DNA from: Desmospora profundinema
GTDB lineage: Bacteria > Bacillota > Bacilli > Thermoactinomycetales > DSM-45169
DNA length: 64,000 nt
Direction of reading: 5' to 3'
Assembly (NCBI RefSeq): GCF_031454155.1
Contig: NZ_JAVDQG010000005.1
Coordinates: forward strand, 124,001-188,000
This document shows, in pieces, positions 44,918 through 54,079 of the stretch (position 1 is the first letter of the stretch; every line of letters begins with the position of its first letter). The notes under the pieces are model-generated. The model was given only the letters and a program-made list of their open reading frames with translations. It did not search any database and was not told the DNA's origin. The position numbers and the translations under genes are program-made.

Positions 44918-44954
44918 CAAAAAGCACCTCCTTTTTAAGGAAAGGAAGTGCCTT
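44918..44954 (-). terminator. Terminator of spoVAF
   Basis: GGCACTTCC/GGAGGTGC stem followed on the minus strand by TTTTTGG, about 30 bases past the spoVAF stop. Confidence 0.75.
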
Positions 44955-44984
44955 GTGACTCACCCTATCCAAACCAGGCTTGAT

Positions 44985-46481
44985 TCAGCCTCCCCCTTTT
45001 CGATCCGGATCTCCGGGAGAAAGGATGCGGGGGCGCTTGGTTTTAATCGGCATCGGCGACCGAACCAACACATCCAACAAGGCCTTGGGATTGAGGGGAA
45101 TGAGCGGCCATAGATAAGGCGTTTGCAATGATCGGGTCATGGCCAGTATGACAAACCAGACCACCACTCCGATCACCAGCCCCCACACCTTTAACCAAGC
45201 GGTCAGGAGCAACAGCGCGACCCGGACCAGGTTATTGGCCAGTCCCATTTCATAACTGGGGGTGGCATATGTACCGATGACGGCAGCAGCCAGGTACAGG
45301 ATCACCTCTGGGGTGAACAGACCGACATTGACAGCCATCTCCCCCAGCAGGATCGCCGCGATCAAACCCAAGGCCGTAGCCAACGGGTTGGGGGTATGAA
45401 TCGAAGCCATCCGTAAAATTTCCACTCCTAGCTCCCCGATCAACAACTGCAACAACAGGGGAACCTTCCCCGGATCTTTGGGACCGATAAAGCGAAGCGC
45501 TTCCGGCAGCAGCTCCGGCTGTACGGAAAACAGATACCACAGAGGCAGCAGAAACAGCGAGATCCAAATCGCTGCAAACCGCACCCAGCGCAGCGATGCA
45601 CCCACTATCGGTTTTTGCCGGTATTCCTCCGCATGCTGCAGATGATGAAAAAACGTGGTGGGAGTAATCATCACGCTGGGGGATGTGTCCACATAAACCA
45701 GTACATGTCCTTCCATCAGATGAACCGAGGCCACATCGGGACGCTCCGTATATCGCACCATGGGATACGGATTCCAATGGCGGCCAAAGATGAATTCCTC
45801 CAAACTTTTCTCCGCCATCGGCAATCCGTCCGTCTCCACTTTTTGTATGGAGTTTCGCATTATTTCCACCAAATCGGGATCCGCCACATCCTCCAGATAA
45901 ACGAGACAAACATCCGTTTTGGATCGTTTACCAACAGTCATAATCTCCACCCGAAGAGAAGGATCCCGCAGCCGCCGTCTGGTCAGGGCAGTGTTAAACA
46001 CCAGGGTTTCCACAAACCCGTCACGGGAACCCCGCACCACCCGTTCCATATCCGGCTCTTCCGGGTTACGGGCAGGATACTCACGAACATCGATTAAAAT
46101 CGCTTCCGTTGCACCATCCACCAACAGGGCAACCGGGCCGGACAAGACACCGGCCACAATATCTTCCAGCTTCTCGGTCGTTTCCACTTCCAGATAACCC
46201 ACATGGGTTTCCACCAGATGCTTGACCGGATTGGGCAAAAGATCTTCCCGATCCAACAACGCCAGGTGTTCCATCACCCGGTTTAAGATATCGTCTTTGG
46301 CAAATCCGTCAACAAAGTATAAGGCAAAGCGCTTGCCCGCATACTGCAAGTCCCGCTTAACCACATCAAAGCTTTTTTCCACACCCAGGACCTCATCCAA
46401 TACCTGGGTGTTGATTTCCAAGCGTTTATCCACTTTTCGCGTTTTCCAATCTTCCGTTTCCGATACCTTCAATGAAATCAT
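44985..46481 (-). CDS. spoVAF: Spore germination protein SpoVAF (GerA family)
   Basis: 498 aa. GerA-type receptor A subunit relative in the spore inner membrane. A soluble N-terminal half (residues 1-270) is followed by about five helices. The segments NPYPMVRYTERPDVASVHLL-like (here VHLMEGHVLVYVDTSPSVMI), PTTFFHHLQHAEEYRQ, and ATPSYEMGLANNL are those of SpoVAF rather than nutrient receptors. ATG 46481 follows a perfect sigma-G -10; the upstream frame is open but not needed. It stands alone, without spoVAE/AD or a partner FigP gene. Confidence 0.9.
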   Translation of the reverse strand: MISLKVSETEDWKTRKVDKRLEINTQVLDEVLGVEKSFDVVKRDLQYAGKRFALYFVDGFAKDDILNRVMEHLALLDREDLLPNPVKHLVETHVGYLEVETTEKLEDIVAGVLSGPVALLVDGATEAILIDVREYPARNPEEPDMERVVRGSRDGFVETLVFNTALTRRRLRDPSLRVEIMTVGKRSKTDVCLVYLEDVADPDLVEIMRNSIQKVETDGLPMAEKSLEEFIFGRHWNPYPMVRYTERPDVASVHLMEGHVLVYVDTSPSVMITPTTFFHHLQHAEEYRQKPIVGASLRWVRFAAIWISLFLLPLWYLFSVQPELLPEALRFIGPKDPGKVPLLLQLLIGELGVEILRMASIHTPNPLATALGLIAAILLGEMAVNVGLFTPEVILYLAAAVIGTYATPSYEMGLANNLVRVALLLLTAWLKVWGLVIGVVVWFVILAMTRSLQTPYLWPLIPLNPKALLDVLVRSPMPIKTKRPRILSPGDPDRKGGG

Positions 46482-46507
46482 CCATTCTTCAATGGAATTG
46501 TCCCCTT

Positions 46508-46537
46508 TAGTATGTCCAGAAAACAACGATGTCAACA
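46508..46537 (-). promoter_or_regulatory. Candidate sigma-G promoter of spoVAF
   Basis: Perfect -10 CATACTA (46508-46514 on the minus strand) with a poor -35 (TGTTGA) 17 bases upstream. It implies a short 5' leader beginning near 46500. Confidence 0.5.
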
Positions 46538-46603
46538 GTGGACGGATGGAGTGAATCGGGTAGAATAGAAAGGATGTCATGAACCATAAAGGAGTCGAAG
46601 GGA

Positions 46604-47878
46604 ATGGATGCCGATGTAATCGTGGTGGGTGGCGGCCCCGCTGGATTGATGGCGGGAGCGGCGGCAGGAATGCACGGGGCGCAGGTTCTGCTGCTGGACA
46701 AGGGGCAAAAGCTGGGGCGCAAGTTAGCCATTTCGGGTGGCGGGCGCTGCAATGTAACCAATAACCGGGAGGCAGCGGAAGTGATCCGGCACATCCCCGG
46801 TAACGGCCGGTTTTTATACAGCCCTTTTTCTACCTTTGACAACCGCGATATCATTCGCTTTTTCGAAGAGTTGGGAGTCACGTTAAAAGAAGAGGACGAA
46901 GGGCGCATGTTCCCTGTATCGGACCGGGCGCAGGCAGTCGTGGATGCCCTCCTTCACCGATTGCGTCAGCTCCATGTGGAAATGCGCACCGGTGTAAAAG
47001 TGACGGACCTCCTTTTTGACGGAAGTCGTGTCGCCGGCGTCCGGTTGGCTGACGGAAAAATCTTGCGTGCAGCCGGTGTGATTGTGGCTGTCGGCGGCAA
47101 ATCGGTTCCGCAAACCGGTTCCACCGGAGACGGATACGATTGGGCCGTCGCTGCCGGTCACACTGTTACAGAACTTTTCCCCACCGAGGTGCCGCTCACT
47201 TCTGCCGAGCCCTGGATCCGGAACCGAAGCCTTCAGGGAGTTTCCTTGCGGGGTGTTCAGCTGTCGGTCTGGAACCCCAAAGGAAAAAAGCTGGTGGAAC
47301 ATACCGGTGACCTGCTGTTTACCCACTTCGGTCTGTCAGGTCCCATTGCATTACGGTGCAGCCAATTTGTCGTGAAGACGTTGAAGCGATTCAACACCCC
47401 CACGGTACGATTAATCCTGGATTTTTTTCCCGTCGAAACAGGCGATGATCTCCAACGACGTTTCTATCAACGCTGGCAATCCGCTCCCCAAAAGAGCCTG
47501 AAAAACATGCTGAAATCGATTTTGCCGGAACGAGTGGTTCCCCTTCTCATGGAGCAAGCGGCTTTGGATCCGGCGATCACATGGGCCAACTTTTCCAAAG
47601 CGGCCTGCCATCGACTCGTTTCCCTTTTGAAATCCTTTCCTATCGAAGTTAACGGCACCTTGCCATTGGAAAAAGCGTTTGTCACCGGTGGCGGAATCCA
47701 TTTGAAGGAGATTGTCCCCCGCACCATGGAATCCAAAAAAAAGACCGGCCTCTACTTTGCCGGCGAAATTTTGGACATCCATGGTTACACCGGGGGATAC
47801 AACATCACTGCCGCTTTCAGCACCGGTTTCACCGCCGGTAAAAACGCCGCAGAACAAGCCCTGGGAACGCGGGCTTAG
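46604..47878 (+). CDS. FAD-dependent oxidoreductase, HI0933/YtfP family
   Basis: 424 aa. N-terminal FAD fold VIVVGGGPAGLMAGAAAG (residues 5-22), KLGRKLAISGGGRCNVTNN typical of HI0933-like flavoproteins, and the C-terminal FAD block GLYFAGEILDIHGYTGGYNI. Substrate unknown; relatives are described as YhiN/YtfP. GGAG before ATG 46604. The TAG stop is created at the left TA of MITE copy 1, so the original C-terminus may have differed slightly. Confidence 0.9.
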   Translation: MDADVIVVGGGPAGLMAGAAAGMHGAQVLLLDKGQKLGRKLAISGGGRCNVTNNREAAEVIRHIPGNGRFLYSPFSTFDNRDIIRFFEELGVTLKEEDEGRMFPVSDRAQAVVDALLHRLRQLHVEMRTGVKVTDLLFDGSRVAGVRLADGKILRAAGVIVAVGGKSVPQTGSTGDGYDWAVAAGHTVTELFPTEVPLTSAEPWIRNRSLQGVSLRGVQLSVWNPKGKKLVEHTGDLLFTHFGLSGPIALRCSQFVVKTLKRFNTPTVRLILDFFPVETGDDLQRRFYQRWQSAPQKSLKNMLKSILPERVVPLLMEQAALDPAITWANFSKAACHRLVSLLKSFPIEVNGTLPLEKAFVTGGGIHLKEIVPRTMESKKKTGLYFAGEILDIHGYTGGYNITAAFSTGFTAGKNAAEQALGTRA

Positions 47879-48021
47879 GGCGTGTCTGATAAATCCGTCG
47901 GGCGAGATTCCGGATCGGTATGGCTGTCTTCGTTTCGTTGCAAAAAGCGCAAAGGCTCTCCGCCAGCCATACCGACCCTCCCTTTTTCTCACGGAAAATT
48001 GAATTACCAGACACGCCCTAA
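47875..48021. mobile_element. MITE-like element, copy 1 (best preserved)
   Basis: 147 bases with terminal inverted repeats TTAGGGCGTGTCTGATAA and TTACCAGACACGCCCTAA (17 of 18 match). The TA flanks fit IS630/Tc1-type insertion. The interior has GGTATGGCTG/CAGCCATACC, so the element can fold as a hairpin. It lacks the roughly 55-base inner segment of copies 2 and 3. No coding capacity. Confidence 0.85.
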
Positions 48022-48143
48022 AATAAACGTACCGCTAGGGACAGCGGTTCGTTTTGTAGCATGCAGATTGGTGCTTGCGGTCATCCTGAGACAAAGGGAT
48101 CCCGCTGTGGTATATTGGTGGGAAAACTCGAGGAGATGGCCGC

Positions 48144-49895
48144 ATGGAAACATTGGAATCCTATAAACGAAGGACGGATGTGGCAACGGGAAAAATTCCT
48201 GCCGATCTTGTATTGAAAAACGGAAAAGTGATCGATGTGTTTAATGGGGGATGGATGGACGGGGACGTTGCCATCATCGATGGAACCATCGTCGGAGTGG
48301 GACGTTATTCCGGTAAAGAGGAGCGGGACGTTTCCGGCCTGTATCTTTCCCCTTCTTTCATTGACGGACACGCCCATGTGGAATCCGCCATGGTGACCCC
48401 AACCGAGTTCGCCCGAATCGTCCTTCCCCACGGAGTGACCGCCATTGTGGCCGACCCTCACGAAATCGCCAATGTGGCCGGAGCGGATGGAATCGATTAT
48501 TTGTTGGCGGACTCGGAAGGATTGCCGATGGACTTTTTTTTCATGCTCCCTTCCTGTGTTCCAGCCACTTCCTTTGAACAGGCGGGGGCGGAGTTGGATG
48601 CGGAAGCACTCCAACCCTATTACTCCCATCCCCGCGTACTGGGACTGGGGGAAGTGATGGATTATCCTTCGGTTGCTGCCGGGAATCGGGGAATACTGAA
48701 AAAGATCCTGGATGCATCCCGACATGGTTTGCGGGTGGACGGACATGCTGCCGGCATCGGACCGGAAGGAATTAACGCATATGCCGCTGTGGGAATCCGG
48801 TCGGATCATGAATGCGTCAGCGCCGACGAAGCACGGGAGCGTTTAAAGCGAGGGATGTACCTCATGATCCGGGAAGGATCCGTAGCCAAAAACCTGCAAG
48901 CCCTTCTGCCGGTTGTCACGGAGCGGAATGCCCGCCGCTGCCTGCTGGTGACGGATGACAAACACGTGGATGATCTGGCCCGGGAAGGAAGCGTCAACCA
49001 CCCCATGCAAATGGCCATCCGCCAAGGATTGGATCCCGTCACCGCCATTCAGATGGTGACCCTTAATACAGCCGAGTGCTTTGGCATTCCCGCCAAGGGT
49101 GCCATCGCTCCCGGTTATGATGCCGACATCGTCGCGCTGGAGGACTTATCGACAGGCAAAGTGGAGCGCGTTTGGAAAGGGGGGAGGCTCGTTGCTGAAA
49201 ACGGGCGTCTGCTGGCTGATGCCATTGCCGATCACCGGCCCGAGTTACCGGTCCGAGTAAAGGAAAGCATTCGGCTCGCACCCTTGTCGCCATCGGATCT
49301 CCATCTCCCTCTTACGACGGAAACCGCCCATGTGATCGGCATTATTCCCGACAGTTTAATAACCGAACACCGGGTGGAAACGGTCTTCCGTCAAGAAGGT
49401 CGATTTATCCCCGATCCGGATAAGGACCTGCTCAAACTGGCCGTGGTGGAACGACACCGTGCGACCGGATCCGCCGGTATTGGCATTGTAAAAGGACTGG
49501 GCCTGAAACGGGGAGCGATCGGCTCCACTGTGGCCCACGACTCGCACAATATGATTCTCGCCGGCACCAACGACCGCGATATGCTTCTCGCCGCCCAGGC
49601 GCTAAAGCAAATGAACGGAGGGCTGGTGGCCGTGGAAGACGGAGAAATTGTCGCTTCCCTTCCTCTCCCGATCGCCGGATTGTTGTCGGACCAACCGGCT
49701 CAATCCATCCTGGAGCCGCTGTCCACCTTAAACCAACAGGTGCGGCGATTGGGCGTCTCCATCACCAATCCTTTTGTCACCCTTTCCTTTCTGGCGCTGC
49801 CCGTCATTCCTCATTTGAAACTGACCGATCAGGGACTGTTTGACACCGACCGCCAATGCTTTATCGCAGTGGACACAGGGGAAGCGTTGGCATGA
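48144..49895 (+). CDS. adeC: Adenine deaminase
   Basis: 583 aa. Converts adenine to hypoxanthine in purine salvage. Amidohydrolase metal site SFIDGHAHVESAM near residue 75 and HGVTAIVADPHEIANVAGAD near 110; later VDGHAAGIGPEGINAYAAVG and LLVTDDKHVDDL; C-terminal IGSTVAHDSHNMILAGTNDR specific to adenine deaminases. GAGG before the ATG. Starts about 120 bases after the MITE; no partner gene. Confidence 0.95.
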   Translation: METLESYKRRTDVATGKIPADLVLKNGKVIDVFNGGWMDGDVAIIDGTIVGVGRYSGKEERDVSGLYLSPSFIDGHAHVESAMVTPTEFARIVLPHGVTAIVADPHEIANVAGADGIDYLLADSEGLPMDFFFMLPSCVPATSFEQAGAELDAEALQPYYSHPRVLGLGEVMDYPSVAAGNRGILKKILDASRHGLRVDGHAAGIGPEGINAYAAVGIRSDHECVSADEARERLKRGMYLMIREGSVAKNLQALLPVVTERNARRCLLVTDDKHVDDLAREGSVNHPMQMAIRQGLDPVTAIQMVTLNTAECFGIPAKGAIAPGYDADIVALEDLSTGKVERVWKGGRLVAENGRLLADAIADHRPELPVRVKESIRLAPLSPSDLHLPLTTETAHVIGIIPDSLITEHRVETVFRQEGRFIPDPDKDLLKLAVVERHRATGSAGIGIVKGLGLKRGAIGSTVAHDSHNMILAGTNDRDMLLAAQALKQMNGGLVAVEDGEIVASLPLPIAGLLSDQPAQSILEPLSTLNQQVRRLGVSITNPFVTLSFLALPVIPHLKLTDQGLFDTDRQCFIAVDTGEALA

Positions 49896-49969
49896 TACTC
49901 GGTTTTTTCATTTCTTTTCCACTCCATTTTGCTACAATGAAACATGCGCTTACAGGAAGGAGCTGAAGG

Positions 49970-51379
49970 ATGGACCGACTACCCGAGGATTATCAAAGTC
50001 AGATGAAGGCAGGCCTGGGCGGCGAGTATCCGGCCTTCCTAAAAACATACCAACACTCCCCTCACCGGGGACTTCGCATCAATACATTAAAACTGTCACG
50101 GGAAGAAGCGATGAAGCTCCTCCCATTCACCCTGGAACCGATTCCATGGTGCCCCACCGGATTCTTTTATCCACACGGATTGGATCGGCCTGGGAAACAT
50201 GTGTTTCATGCTGCCGGCCTTTACTATATCCAGGATCCGAGTGCGATGGCACCGGTGGAAGCGCTGGATCCTCAACCAGGGGAAGCCGTGCTGGATCTGT
50301 GTGCGGCACCGGGGGGGAAAACTACACAGATTGCCGCCAAGATGGATGGCGCAGGACTGCTCGTAGCCAATGAGATTATGGCTCCGCGCCGTAAAGTATT
50401 GGTGGAAAACCTGGAACGTTGCGGGGTTGTCCATTCCATCGTCCTGGGAGAACGACCGGATCGGCTAGCCGCCCGTTTTGCGGGTTTTTTCGACCGTATC
50501 TTAATCGATGCCCCCTGCTCCGGTGAAGGCATGTTTCGTAAGGATCCCGAAACGGCCGAACGCTGGAGTCTGAAAGCGACTGAACAATGTGCCGTCCTGC
50601 AAGGGGACATACTGGAATCCGCCGCTCCGATGCTGAAATCCGGCGGTGTTCTGGTCTACTCCACCTGCACCTTTAACCCTCGCGAAAATGAGCAAGTGAT
50701 CGACCGATTTATTCGAGATCACCCCTCCTTTTCCCTGGAAACCGTTCCGGGGCATGAATATTATCAACCCGGCCGTCCGGACTGGGCCGATACCAATCAA
50801 GCCCTTTCCGTAACTTCCCGACTCTGGCCTCATCATCTTAAGGGGGAAGGCCACTTTGTCGCCCGACTGCGCAAAGCGCCGGGACCGGAAGGCAGGCGTC
50901 AGCGACCCGGAAAATTTCCGCCTGTTCACGGGGAAGCGATGAAGCAATTTAAGGGGTTTGTACAGGAAAACCTGAAAGACGACCCCACGGAAAAACCATT
51001 TACCCTGTTTGGAGAGCATTTGTATCAGACCCACAAAAATATACCCCCTCTCAAAGGGATGGTCGTGGAACGGGCGGGACTTCACCTAGGGCAATCCAAG
51101 CGTAGCCATTTTGTTCCCTCACACGCATGGGCCATGACATTGGATCCGGCCATTGTCAAACGGTCCGTCTCGTTTGATCCGAAAGACCCCGATCTTCATC
51201 GCTATATGATGGGAGAAGCCATCCCTTCCGACCTACCAAAAGGATGGACTCTGGTTATGGTGGACCGGTTTCCGCTGGGATGGGGCAAAGTATCCGGGGG
51301 ACTGTTGAAAAACCACCTCCCAAAATGGCTCCGTTGGGATGCCCACTTTATGGATGAATCCGGTTCTTCCGACACCTAA
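49970..51379 (+). CDS. RNA m5C methyltransferase, RsmF/NOL1-NOP2-sun family
   Basis: 469 aa. SAM site VLDLCAAPGGKTTQIAAKM near residue 105, both catalytic cysteines in DAPCSGEGMFRKDPE and LVYSTCTFNPRENE, and an N-terminal FLKTYQHSPHRGLRINTLK segment. The C-terminal third (from about 320) is an RNA-binding extension with RsmF features, including YLM-like block HRYMMGEAIPSDL. It probably methylates a 16S rRNA cytosine. AAGGAG before the ATG. Confidence 0.92.
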   Translation: MDRLPEDYQSQMKAGLGGEYPAFLKTYQHSPHRGLRINTLKLSREEAMKLLPFTLEPIPWCPTGFFYPHGLDRPGKHVFHAAGLYYIQDPSAMAPVEALDPQPGEAVLDLCAAPGGKTTQIAAKMDGAGLLVANEIMAPRRKVLVENLERCGVVHSIVLGERPDRLAARFAGFFDRILIDAPCSGEGMFRKDPETAERWSLKATEQCAVLQGDILESAAPMLKSGGVLVYSTCTFNPRENEQVIDRFIRDHPSFSLETVPGHEYYQPGRPDWADTNQALSVTSRLWPHHLKGEGHFVARLRKAPGPEGRRQRPGKFPPVHGEAMKQFKGFVQENLKDDPTEKPFTLFGEHLYQTHKNIPPLKGMVVERAGLHLGQSKRSHFVPSHAWAMTLDPAIVKRSVSFDPKDPDLHRYMMGEAIPSDLPKGWTLVMVDRFPLGWGKVSGGLLKNHLPKWLRWDAHFMDESGSSDT

Positions 51380-51459
51380 TACGCTTTACGGGGAATAGAT
51401 CGGGCCATCCCTCTCTATAATTGTTACTAAAGTACGGATCGGGAGGGAAGTCGTTCGTG

Positions 51460-51714
51460 ATGGTTTCCTTCTGGCATATCCGTTGGCCCCGATTCTCCCT
51501 TTATCCTCCCTTGATGATGGGTATCATTCAACCGGAATGGCTCTACCTGTACCAATTGATGAGTGATTCCCAAGCGGAACGAATCCGCCAAACCCGGGCT
51601 TGCAATGAATTCACTCCATCATCTACGGTAAATACACCGATTCGCATTCGATTTCATGCGAGACCGGAATCGGGAGATAAAAAAAGAAGTCCCATGATGA
51701 TAAGAGCGTATTAA
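51460..51714 (+). CDS. Hypothetical small protein
   Basis: 84 aa, not recognised. ATG 51460 has GGGAGGG about 15 bases upstream; an adjacent GTG (51457) could serve. It has a hydrophobic, aromatic N-terminal half (WPRFSLYPPLMMGIIQPEWL) and a basic polar tail. A terminator lies across its stop codon, which supports transcription. It could also be a decayed fragment. Confidence 0.4.
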   Translation: MVSFWHIRWPRFSLYPPLMMGIIQPEWLYLYQLMSDSQAERIRQTRACNEFTPSSTVNTPIRIRFHARPESGDKKRSPMMIRAY

Positions 51715-51727
51715 GCGCTCTTTTTTT
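51702..51727 (+). terminator. Terminator overlapping the small-protein stop
   Basis: AAGAGCG/CGCTCTT stem and seven Ts. Confidence 0.8.
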
Positions 51728-51783
51728 ATGGTTTTATGATGAATATCCTCGAAAAATCAGGATTCATTAAGCGTCTGTTGATT

Positions 51784-51811
51784 ATATTTTTTGTTGTTAA
51801 TCAAAAAATAT
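51784..51811. repeat. Perfect inverted repeat in an AT-rich island
   Basis: ATATTTTTTG/CAAAAAATAT with an eight-base spacer, inside a strikingly AT-rich gap (51728-51990) before the subtilase gene. No credible gene lies there. Confidence 0.55.
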
Positions 51812-52002
51812 CGGATTCTTATTTTACATTTTTATCCTTATACTTGCTTCAATTCCTTGAAAAAGGCATTATTAAAGATCCATTATTTCCTTGTTTTATT
51901 TTTGTTTTCAGTATTTTTATAAAAATAAATTTTCTTCGAAGGGGATTTGATTAAACTGATCGAATATTTTTACCAATCCTAACAATTAAGGGAGTGATTC
52001 TG

Positions 52003-53172
52003 TTGAAACGCTTGCTCATGCTGTTAGCTGTATTTCTGTTGGCCGTCGCCTTGGTTCTGCCATCAGCCGCATCCGCCACACCGGAGGTAAAAGCCGAGCC
52101 GAATTATGTGCCGGATGAGTTGATCGTCAAGTTTAAACCGGGCATCGCCGGACAAGCCAAATCGTCCATACATGCCCAAGAAGAAGCCAAAGTGGTTTCA
52201 CGAAACCACGCCGTCGGCCTTGAAGTGGTGAAGCTTGAAAAAGGTCAATCCGTCCAAAAAGCGATCCAAGCCTACGAAAAAAACCCCAACGTGGAATACG
52301 CGGAGCCCAACTATATCGTGAAGGTGGATTGGACCCCCAATGACCCCGCCTTCTCCACCCAGCAATGGGGACCGCAACGGATTCAAGCCCCGCGAGCCTG
52401 GGATATCACTCGCAGCAGCAGCAACATCCGCATCGCGGTTATCGATACGGGTGTCCAATACAATCACCCGGACTTGAGCGGAAAAGTGATCCGGGGCTAC
52501 AACTTTGTGGAACGCAACTGGAATCCCTATGACGGGAACGGCCACGGCACCCATGTTGCTGGAATTGCCGCTGCCATTACCAACAACGGAATCGGCATGG
52601 CGGGGATGGCCCCCAACGCTCGGATCTTCGCCGTACGCGTGCTGAACAATTCCGGCAGCGGAACCCTGGCTAATGTGGTCAACGGCATTACCCACGCCGC
52701 CGACAACGGATCCCACGTCATCAACTTAAGCCTGGGTTCGACCAGTGGCGCCTCATCCCTGGAAAGCGCGGTCAACTATGCCTGGAACCGGGGGTCCGTC
52801 GTGGTGGCCGCCGCCGGTAACGCCGGAAACACATCGCCCCATTACCCCGCTTACTATGCCAACGCCCTCTCTGTCGCCGCCACTACCTCTTCCGACGCCA
52901 AAGCCTGGTTCTCCACATACGGCACGTGGGTGGACGTAGCCGCGCCCGGACACAGTATCTATTCTACCTTTCCCACCAACACCTACCGCAGTCTGAGCGG
53001 AACCTCCATGGCCGCTCCCCATGTGGCGGGATTGGCGGGACTACTGGCTGCCCAAGGCCGCAGCAACAGCCAGATTCGCACCGCCATTCAGAACAGTGCG
53101 GACCGCATCTCCGGCACAGGCTTTTACTGGCGCTACGGCCGGGTCAACGCTTATCGGGCTGTCACTTATTAA
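52003..53172 (+). CDS. Secreted subtilisin-family protease, thermitase-like
   Basis: 389 aa preproenzyme. Signal peptide at residues 1-24 (ALVLPSAASA), inhibitor-type propeptide to about 105 (YVPDELIVKFKPG, NPNVEYAEPNYIVKV), then the mature S8 domain starting near DWTPNDPAFST. Triad: Asp148 (VIDTGVQ), His181 (GHGTHVAG), Ser335 (GTSMAAPHVAG). The mature start WTPNDPxFSxQxxGPQxIQA is close to thermitase of Thermoactinomyces. TTG 52003 is chosen because GGGAG lies eight bases upstream. Own terminator follows. Confidence 0.95.
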   Translation: MKRLLMLLAVFLLAVALVLPSAASATPEVKAEPNYVPDELIVKFKPGIAGQAKSSIHAQEEAKVVSRNHAVGLEVVKLEKGQSVQKAIQAYEKNPNVEYAEPNYIVKVDWTPNDPAFSTQQWGPQRIQAPRAWDITRSSSNIRIAVIDTGVQYNHPDLSGKVIRGYNFVERNWNPYDGNGHGTHVAGIAAAITNNGIGMAGMAPNARIFAVRVLNNSGSGTLANVVNGITHAADNGSHVINLSLGSTSGASSLESAVNYAWNRGSVVVAAAGNAGNTSPHYPAYYANALSVAATTSSDAKAWFSTYGTWVDVAAPGHSIYSTFPTNTYRSLSGTSMAAPHVAGLAGLLAAQGRSNSQIRTAIQNSADRISGTGFYWRYGRVNAYRAVTY

Positions 53173-53184
53173 AGAATCCGAAAC

Positions 53185-53218
53185 AAAAAGCACCGCGCGA
53201 TCACCGCGGTGCTTTTTT
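53185..53218 (+). terminator. Terminator of the subtilase gene
   Basis: AAAAAGCACCGC/GCGGTGCTTTTTT; also usable by the convergent nfeD gene. Confidence 0.9.
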
Positions 53219-53227
53219 GCATCCCGT

Positions 53228-53884
53228 TTACGAAGTGCTTTTCGATTCCCGCTTTTCATCGCTCACTTCATCAACTAAAATCCGGGTGCCGTCCACAGAC
53301 ACCACCTGAACACGGGTATCCTTTTTGATCCACATTCCCCGGGAGATGGCACTGTAACGGGCTCCCTCCAATTCGATCGTACCGGATGGCCTAAAATCCG
53401 TCAGGGTGACGGCCTCTTTGCCGATCAAATCCCGGTATCGCTCATTGACCGAACTGTAACCGGTCTCACGGGTTAAAGCACTTTTAAGCACGATTCGATC
53501 CCACACATCGCGGCGGGGCAATACTTTAAGGGAGAAAAAGCCCATTCCGATTCCCATAAACCACATAAAGCCCACTACCGTACCCGTCAACCAATCCCCA
53601 GTTGGAACCACCAAACCGATCAGCATAAAGATGAGTCCGATCCCGGCGATGGTACCGTCCTGGATCAGTTTTCCGTCCAACAATAGCAGCAGCAAACCGA
53701 CCACCAATAGTCCAATGGACCAGGTATTCCAAGTTGGATTTTGGGCAAAGGCATACAGCCCCAGCAACACCAGACCGGAGATTCCCGCCAACCCCCGTGC
53801 TTTCACCAGAAATTCCGTCACCAACAACATTCCGGCCAAAAAAACGATCAAACCGGCACCGAAAGGCTCTTGCAAGAATTCCAT
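53228..53884 (-). CDS. NfeD-family membrane protein
   Basis: 218 aa. Four to five helices in residues 8-125 (FLAGMLLVTEFLVKARGLAG, LLVVGLLLLLLDGKLIQDG) and a C-terminal OB-fold (LIGKEAVTLTDFRPSGTIEL, ending in DTRVQVVSVDGTRILVDEV). NfeD proteins pair with flotillin-like FloA, but no floA is in the window. ATG 53884 lies seven bases after GGAGG. A short membrane peptide gene precedes it on the same strand. Confidence 0.88.
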   Translation of the reverse strand: MEFLQEPFGAGLIVFLAGMLLVTEFLVKARGLAGISGLVLLGLYAFAQNPTWNTWSIGLLVVGLLLLLLDGKLIQDGTIAGIGLIFMLIGLVVPTGDWLTGTVVGFMWFMGIGMGFFSLKVLPRRDVWDRIVLKSALTRETGYSSVNERYRDLIGKEAVTLTDFRPSGTIELEGARYSAISRGMWIKKDTRVQVVSVDGTRILVDEVSDEKRESKSTS

Positions 53885-53951
53885 AAGCATTCCTCCTTCC
53901 AACCCATCCCTGGATCGGGATATTCCACGTCCAACTTCGGGTTCCCTTCAT

Positions 53952-54041
53952 TTAGACGGCATTTAAGAAAAACCAGATCAAACCGACGATAAAAAACAAA
54001 AGACCGATGGAACCCAAAATCATGGCCAGCCGTACAAGCAT
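53952..54041 (-). CDS. 29-aa membrane peptide, possible new small protein
   Basis: ATG 54041 stands six bases after GGAGG and opens a 29-codon frame: MLVRLAMILGSIGLLFF, then a hydrophobic run to FFLNAV. It is a single transmembrane span with one Arg near the N-terminus. An overlapping frame that starts at 54045 has worse spacing and a non-membrane product. Sits between mutS2 (38 bases upstream) and nfeD (67 bases downstream), so it may be in their transcript. Function unknown. Confidence 0.6.
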   Translation of the reverse strand: MLVRLAMILGSIGLLFFIVGLIWFFLNAV

Positions 54042-54079
54042 CCATATCCTCCTTTCGACCAGTGAAAGGGTGTCCACAC

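Noticed and set aside
51736-51954. 72-codon hydrophobic frame in the AT-rich island
   Set aside because: Hydrophobicity follows from T-rich sequence; no ribosome site.
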